Shown piece by piece: positions 59,465 to 64,000 of a stretch of DNA of 64,000 bases. Each line of letters starts with the position of its first letter. Position 1 is the first letter of the stretch. Position numbers and translations under genes: made by a program. The notes beneath the pieces are model-generated. The model had not been told where the DNA came from and ran no database searches. It worked only from the letters and a program-made list of their open reading frames with translations. The DNA is from Candidula unifasciata (Eukaryota; Mollusca; Gastropoda; Stylommatophora; Geomitridae): assembly GCA_905116865.2 (NCBI GenBank), contig CAJHNH020008444.1, positions 406,311 to 470,310 of the forward strand. Direction: 5' to 3'.

Positions 59465-59645
59465 ACTGCAGGGCTCAGTAGAGGGAAAGAGGAGAAGAGG
59501 CAGACCAAGAAAGACCTGGTTACAGAACCTGACTGGCTGGACAGGCCTCAGGCATGCAACCATGAAGTCCATCGCAAATGACCGCCAAAGGTGGAGAGAG
59601 CTGGCCAGACAGTCAACAGAAACTGGTGACCCAACGAAACGTAAT
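59465..59645 (+). pseudogene. LINE-zeta 3' tail, open frame
   Basis: GSVEGKRRRGRPRKTWLQNL, then TGWTGLRHATMKSIANDRQR and STETGDPTKR before the stop: the end of an RT ORF, without the catalytic part. Confidence 0.75.
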
Positions 59646-60124
59646 GTTACGGGATTTGGTAATCTGGTAATTCTAGTTTCAGCTTCATAGCAAACTGGTC
59701 ACCCCATAGTTGCTCCGCTCCTGTGCCAACGAAAAACACACGTAGCTCACAGTGTCACGCCATGCACTCAACTCAGAAGCTGGGCGACGAAACTATATCC
59801 TTCCAGTCTACAAATGGAGCAAAAATGCAACGGCCACCGTCTGGCAGAAAAAACAATAGGTGGCCGTGCCTAGCGTCCATTTTGACCTGAAGCATTATAT
59901 GAGGGTTAATAAACGGTCACCCCAGCAGTACCCTCATTATTAGCTGGGGAAGGGACTTAGGACATTACATCTACCAGCAGACGTCGCCCCTACAACGACC
60001 TGCCTGCCTTCGTTAACGACTGTTTACCCAACAGCCATGCTGTTCTTTGGCACGAAGGAGACACCGTGAACTTGGGTTTCGGACTGCCGACTCCCTACAA
60101 GATGTTATTTTATGTTTTGTTATC

Positions 60125-60490
60125 TCAATTGTTGTCACTGCACATTGGGCATACCCATGCGTGCTCAGTTTTCCGAAGCAGCAGCCACTCCAAAGTACTT
60201 CTACTAATTGTCCCCATGAGAAGCTGGTTATATTGTCTCCTTTCTCGGCCTCGAAGACGGCAAAGGCGTGCATCACCATGCTTAACTCTCATGTCACGCA
60301 ATCGTGTTAGTGTCAGGGATTCCTCATTCTCCACTAGTCCAGTTCGTACAGCGTTGACGATGTCTGCTCTGTCCATGCTTTTTCCCGCAATCATTAGTGC
60401 AGTGCTTGCCAGTTGGTCCGCTCGCTCATTTCCCTTCACGCCCGCATGACCCGGTGTGTAGATCCAGGTTATGGAGGTTACGGGATGATG
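60125..60490 (-). pseudogene. LINE-gamma RNase H fragment, frame intact
   Basis: ITWIYTPGHAGVKGNERADQ, then LASTALMIAGKSMDRADIV to EHAWVCPMCSDNN and stop. The best copy of this tail; the GHAGVxGNExAD block is the RNase H signature. A (CATCAT)n repeat borders its 5' side. Confidence 0.85.
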
Positions 60491-60697
60491 ATGATGATGA
60501 AAACACAATAAACAAATATGCAAGTAGGGGTTCTGATAAATGGCTATTTAAGATTAAACTTTTATAATGCTAAAAGGAATACAGATTTTGGTTCTATATT
60601 TTTAACGTCCCCCAAACACGAAATTCCCGTGGGAATTCCACAGCTGACTTGACAGTCCATTATTTCAAGGGGTGCAAGTGTGCTGCTGTCTGCAGTT

Positions 60698-63238
60698 CAG
60701 GGTTGCCAGATACAAAACTTCATTTTATGCCAAACCAGCACGAAAAATATGCCAGAAAATTGCCAAATAAAGTGTAACATTGTACGCACTTCACATCAAA
60801 AGCTCTAGATTGAGTTCTTCACTGTCATCCTCACTGGAACCAGTGGAAGATGCAGATAAAACCTTTTCGGATGTAAAATCTTTAAGCATTTTCTCAGATG
60901 CAATGAAGTCTGCAACATTTCTTTGATATCAATAGTTCTGCTCTAATTCTGACAACTGCATCAAGAAAATCCAGTTGTATTTTGATTCTTGCTTTTGTTT
61001 TAGTTGAAGTAACAAGAGAGAATATTCTCTCAACTACAGCATTGCTAACGGGCATTATTAAGCAAGTAAGGACGAAAGTGGCCAATTCTTTAAATGCCTG
61101 GTGTCGAAGTACGCCTATCCAAAAATCTTCACTGTTTGTAGGTAATCCATCCTTCTTAAATGTAGCTTCTTCTTTCCAGTTGGCAACAATCAGTTTTCTG
61201 TACTGTTCTTCTATAATACTGATGTTGTTTTCTGCCAGGTGTAAAAATGGTAGCTCTGAAAACTGTGTCCTTGATATTTGATTTAAAACTGCCAAAGGGC
61301 TCAATTTTGACAGATTTTGAAAAATATTCTCGGTTGGAAGTCTACACGTAATTTGATTGAGAGCTTCCTCTAGCACAGACATGCATCTTTCTTTAACATT
61401 GTTTATTTCTATTTCAGTCCAGTCCCGTTATTCTTCTGTAGGAACGCACTACATTCCGTTAGGAATTTAATACCAAAGTCAACGTGATGAATATTTTTTT
61501 TCTGCTCATTGACGTCATACAGTCTGTTCATAAGATTTTTCTGGTGCATGGACAATTCTTGATGTAGTTCATGAGGATCAGCTTTTGTTTGTTGAAATAG
61601 ACTGTTCAGTCTTTTAAATTCTTGTACAATTGGTGTCGCAAACACAAAGTACAAATAATTATTGTGGTCTAACAGCCTTTTCTTTAACAATCTTACTTTA
61701 TATTTTGTGTGAAACGTTGTCTGTGCTAATTCAGCACATGTGAAATAAGCTTTCAATTTTTCCCAGTTCACCAACATATTGAACATAATCTTTCCACGAA
61801 CAAGCCACCTAGTAGATTACAGTTTCTCAAATGGAAGAGGAGCAGTTCGTTCTGATTCAAACTCCGTAGATGTGTTCATCACTCTAAACAGTTCTTTATA
61901 GGTATCTCATCTTAAATCACTATGACGAAACAACTGAGGTATTTATGACAGTAAGAAAGCAATATTTGATGGCAGCTTGGCAATTGCACTACAAATGCAG
62001 AGTGCTAGTGAATGGCAGATACATCTGAGCTATACACAAAAAGGAGACACATCTTTAATTCTGGGCCATACAGAGTTCTTGCACCCGACCATGTTTGAAG
62101 CGCCATCTGACGCAAACCCAATGCAATTTTTAAGACTCTGACCACTCTTTTTGATTTTCTTGTCAATCAAATTAAATAAGTTTTCTCCTGTAGCCACTTG
62201 CAAGGAAATTAAAGCAAGAAATCCAGTAAATATATAATTTTTCCTGTCACTGAAAAAACTAACTATAATGCACTAGTACTTTTGAGTGGAAACGTCAGTA
62301 AACTCATCTGTAATGATGGTATACTTCTTGTTTCGAAAATCATCAATAAGTTCATCCTTAAGAGCAGGCGATATAATATTTTTTTTATTAAGCATGAACA
62401 TTTAGTTCTATGCAACTGTATGTGCTCCAATGTACTCCCCCGACCATGTACTCTCACGATTTCACTTAGGTGATGAACTGTGGGTATTGCACAATGGCAG
62501 GTCATGCCTACAGCAAGTTGCAACTCATTACTTTGCCTAGGAGTTATTGTTGTAATAAGCCGTGACTGGCTTTTTGATGGAGTTTTCATCCTGTGTTTTT
62601 CGGATTTTTCATGATTTGAAATGCTACTAATTCTTGGTGCAACAGTGCACTGACACAGTTTACATTATGCTTCCTCTGATCCGTCTGAAGATCTTTTGAG
62701 CCTTGAGTATGTTTTCTCCCAATTACTATTATACTTGCGATTGCTGTCATAAGATGCTTTCTATTTTTTGGATGACGTGGCCATTGGTAAAAGTAATAAA
62801 ATCTATCACAGATAGAACTAGGTCTATATCCTATCGATTTTCTGTCCTTAAGTAGTTCCTAAACAGTCTGAATCACTTGGTATCAGTGGTGGGTTTTCGT
62901 TTTATGTCTCACATTTATTCTAGTAAATTAACATAAATTACAGAGGTTTATAGCAGTCACGGTCCGTTTAGGAAGACAACAAAACAATAAGAAATGGCGC
63001 GAATCTAAGTTAGTCAAACTGAAATAAAGATTTTAACTGTAGGTCTACATTGCTTTTAGTAAATGTGCGTGTTTTTAACAGAGGAACCATGAAGAAAATG
63101 TGAGCACATATTGATAAGAAATGCCAGGAAAAACCCAAATATGCCAGAATATGCCAGTTCATAATCTTATGCCAGTTCAATTTCAAATATGCCAGATTTG
63201 TGGAATCTGGCATAAAAAATGCCAATATGGCAACCCTG
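60698..63238 (-). mobile_element. hAT-type DNA transposon, full length but decayed
   Basis: Ends are inverted: CAGGGTTGCCAGATAC at the left and TATGGCAACCCTG at the right. TGTCTGCA and TGTCTGCT lie beside the ends (three bases off at the left), consistent with an 8-bp duplication. Minus-strand transposase pieces appear in order: GMTCHCAIPTVHHLSEIV (62.5 kb), KYTIITDEFTDVSTQKY (first Asp), IGFASDGASNMVG, an insertion-domain-like helical part (61786-61409), and LIMPVSNAVVERIFSLV, then TKTKARIKI, the dimerisation region. Confidence 0.85.
60894..62630 (-). pseudogene. hAT transposase pseudogene
   Basis: At least five frame changes and several stops split the frame (pieces about 62589-62380, 62380-62280, 62270-61860, 61786-61409, 61382-60894). 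The motif order and the VERIFSL end identify a hAT transposase of the type found in many invertebrates. It cannot be made as a whole protein. Confidence 0.82.
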
Positions 63239-64000
63239 TGTCTGCTGATGTTTTTGGAGTGTTCATCTAGTGTCTTATGGTGCGACATATTTATGTCTGT
63301 TGGTGCGCATTTGGCTGCTTTATGATGCGCAATTGGCCGTTCTACAATATTACTCATGTTTTTAGAACATGTCAATATGTGAGTGTATATCGTAGTTGTT
63401 ATCACATCCGCCTCATAAATGAAAGATACCGCGTTCAATGCCTACGTGATGCTTTTTCATCCATTGTGAATTTCTGTTTTTTTTAATGAAATGTAAATTG
63501 TGTGTGTGTGTGTGTTTTTCTTGTCACAACGTTTTTTTAAAAAATGAAATGTAAATTGTGTGTTTTTTGCGTGTGCGTGCGTGTGTGTGTGCGTGTGTGC
63601 GTGCGTGCGTGGGTGGGTGGGTGTGTGTGTGTGTGTGTGTTGTCACAACGTTGTTGTTTTTTTCCCCACTACAAAGTTTTTTTTTCACTACAGGTAAAAT
63701 GTGCACTTTGGCTATGTGAACTCTATGTGCAATCGCAGGAAATGCCAATTGGGGTACTGTTTGGGGCCCTAAAAAGGGCCAATCATTCTACATGAATACT
63801 GCTGGGTTCACGCACGAATTGACAATCACAGAGATTTTACACGTTAGTAGAACTGGACTGAGGTCAAACTGCGGTGGCAGAAGAGACGACGGACTAGTGG
63901 TCTTGCGGCTGCCAGAATCTAGCTATGTCTGCTATAATGGTTGCAAACATGTCGCCACTCACACGTTGAGCGCGCCTGCGCCATAGAAAACTCACACATG
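63239..64000. other. No gene seen; GT/GC-rich microsatellites
   Basis: (GT)n and GTGCGTGCGTGG repeats at about 63500-63640, with an apparent short duplication (ATGAAATGTAAATTGTGTG at 63487 and 63544). The open frame ending near 63986 has no recognised motif. Confidence 0.5.

Noticed and set aside
1..64000. A coordinated undescribed gene system (cluster, defence locus, operon)
   Set aside because: Only two housekeeping genes and mobile-element remains can be supported; nothing indicates a multi-gene system.

Overview
This is a eukaryotic, intron-rich and repeat-rich genomic window of about 38-40% G+C by eye. Both protein genes I can recognise are animal housekeeping genes with GT-AG introns, and both lie on the minus strand. 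Gene structure, protein sequence and repeat style (many 5'-truncated non-LTR retrotransposons, tRNA-derived SINEs, hAT- and piggyBac-like cut-and-paste relics, long minisatellites) suggest a marine lophotrochozoan, plausibly a gastropod mollusc. The phylum is an inference that I cannot prove here.

Layout. 1-10 kb: no recognisable gene; two minisatellites (245-726, 920-1142), SINE-A copies, RNase H-type LINE tails, a 431-bp foldback element (6918-7348) and a diverged ~100-bp tandem array (9050-9500). 10.4-15.6 kb (minus): a complete three-exon gene for V-type proton ATPase subunit G (116 aa). Two palindromic MITEs sit in its first intron. 15.7-32.1 kb: intergenic, with SINE-A copies, LINE fragments, a 1.4-kb array of 43-bp units (25320-26741), an internally deleted LINE (27494-27950) and an intact RNase H fragment (30770-31345).

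32.1-55.6 kb (minus): a complete 14-exon RABL6 gene (Rab-like GTPase 6, Parf/RBEL1 family). All coding exons join in phase into 835 codons plus stop. Its introns hold many inserts: SINE-A, tRNA-SINEs, LINE tails with target-site duplications, a 31-bp minisatellite starting about 37 bp past the exon 13 donor, and piggyBac-like elements. 55.6-64 kb: three more SINE-A copies upstream of RABL6, a tRNA-SINE, LINE tails, and a decayed but full-length hAT transposon with CAGGG termini (60698-63238).

The two genes are not functionally linked by anything visible; they are simply neighbours in the same orientation. I found no operon, CRISPR, secondary-metabolite or defence system. The least explained object is the abundant SINE-like family here called SINE-A (at least two dozen copies or pieces, ~280 bp, (GAA)n tail, 10-15 bp target duplications, no clear tRNA head).
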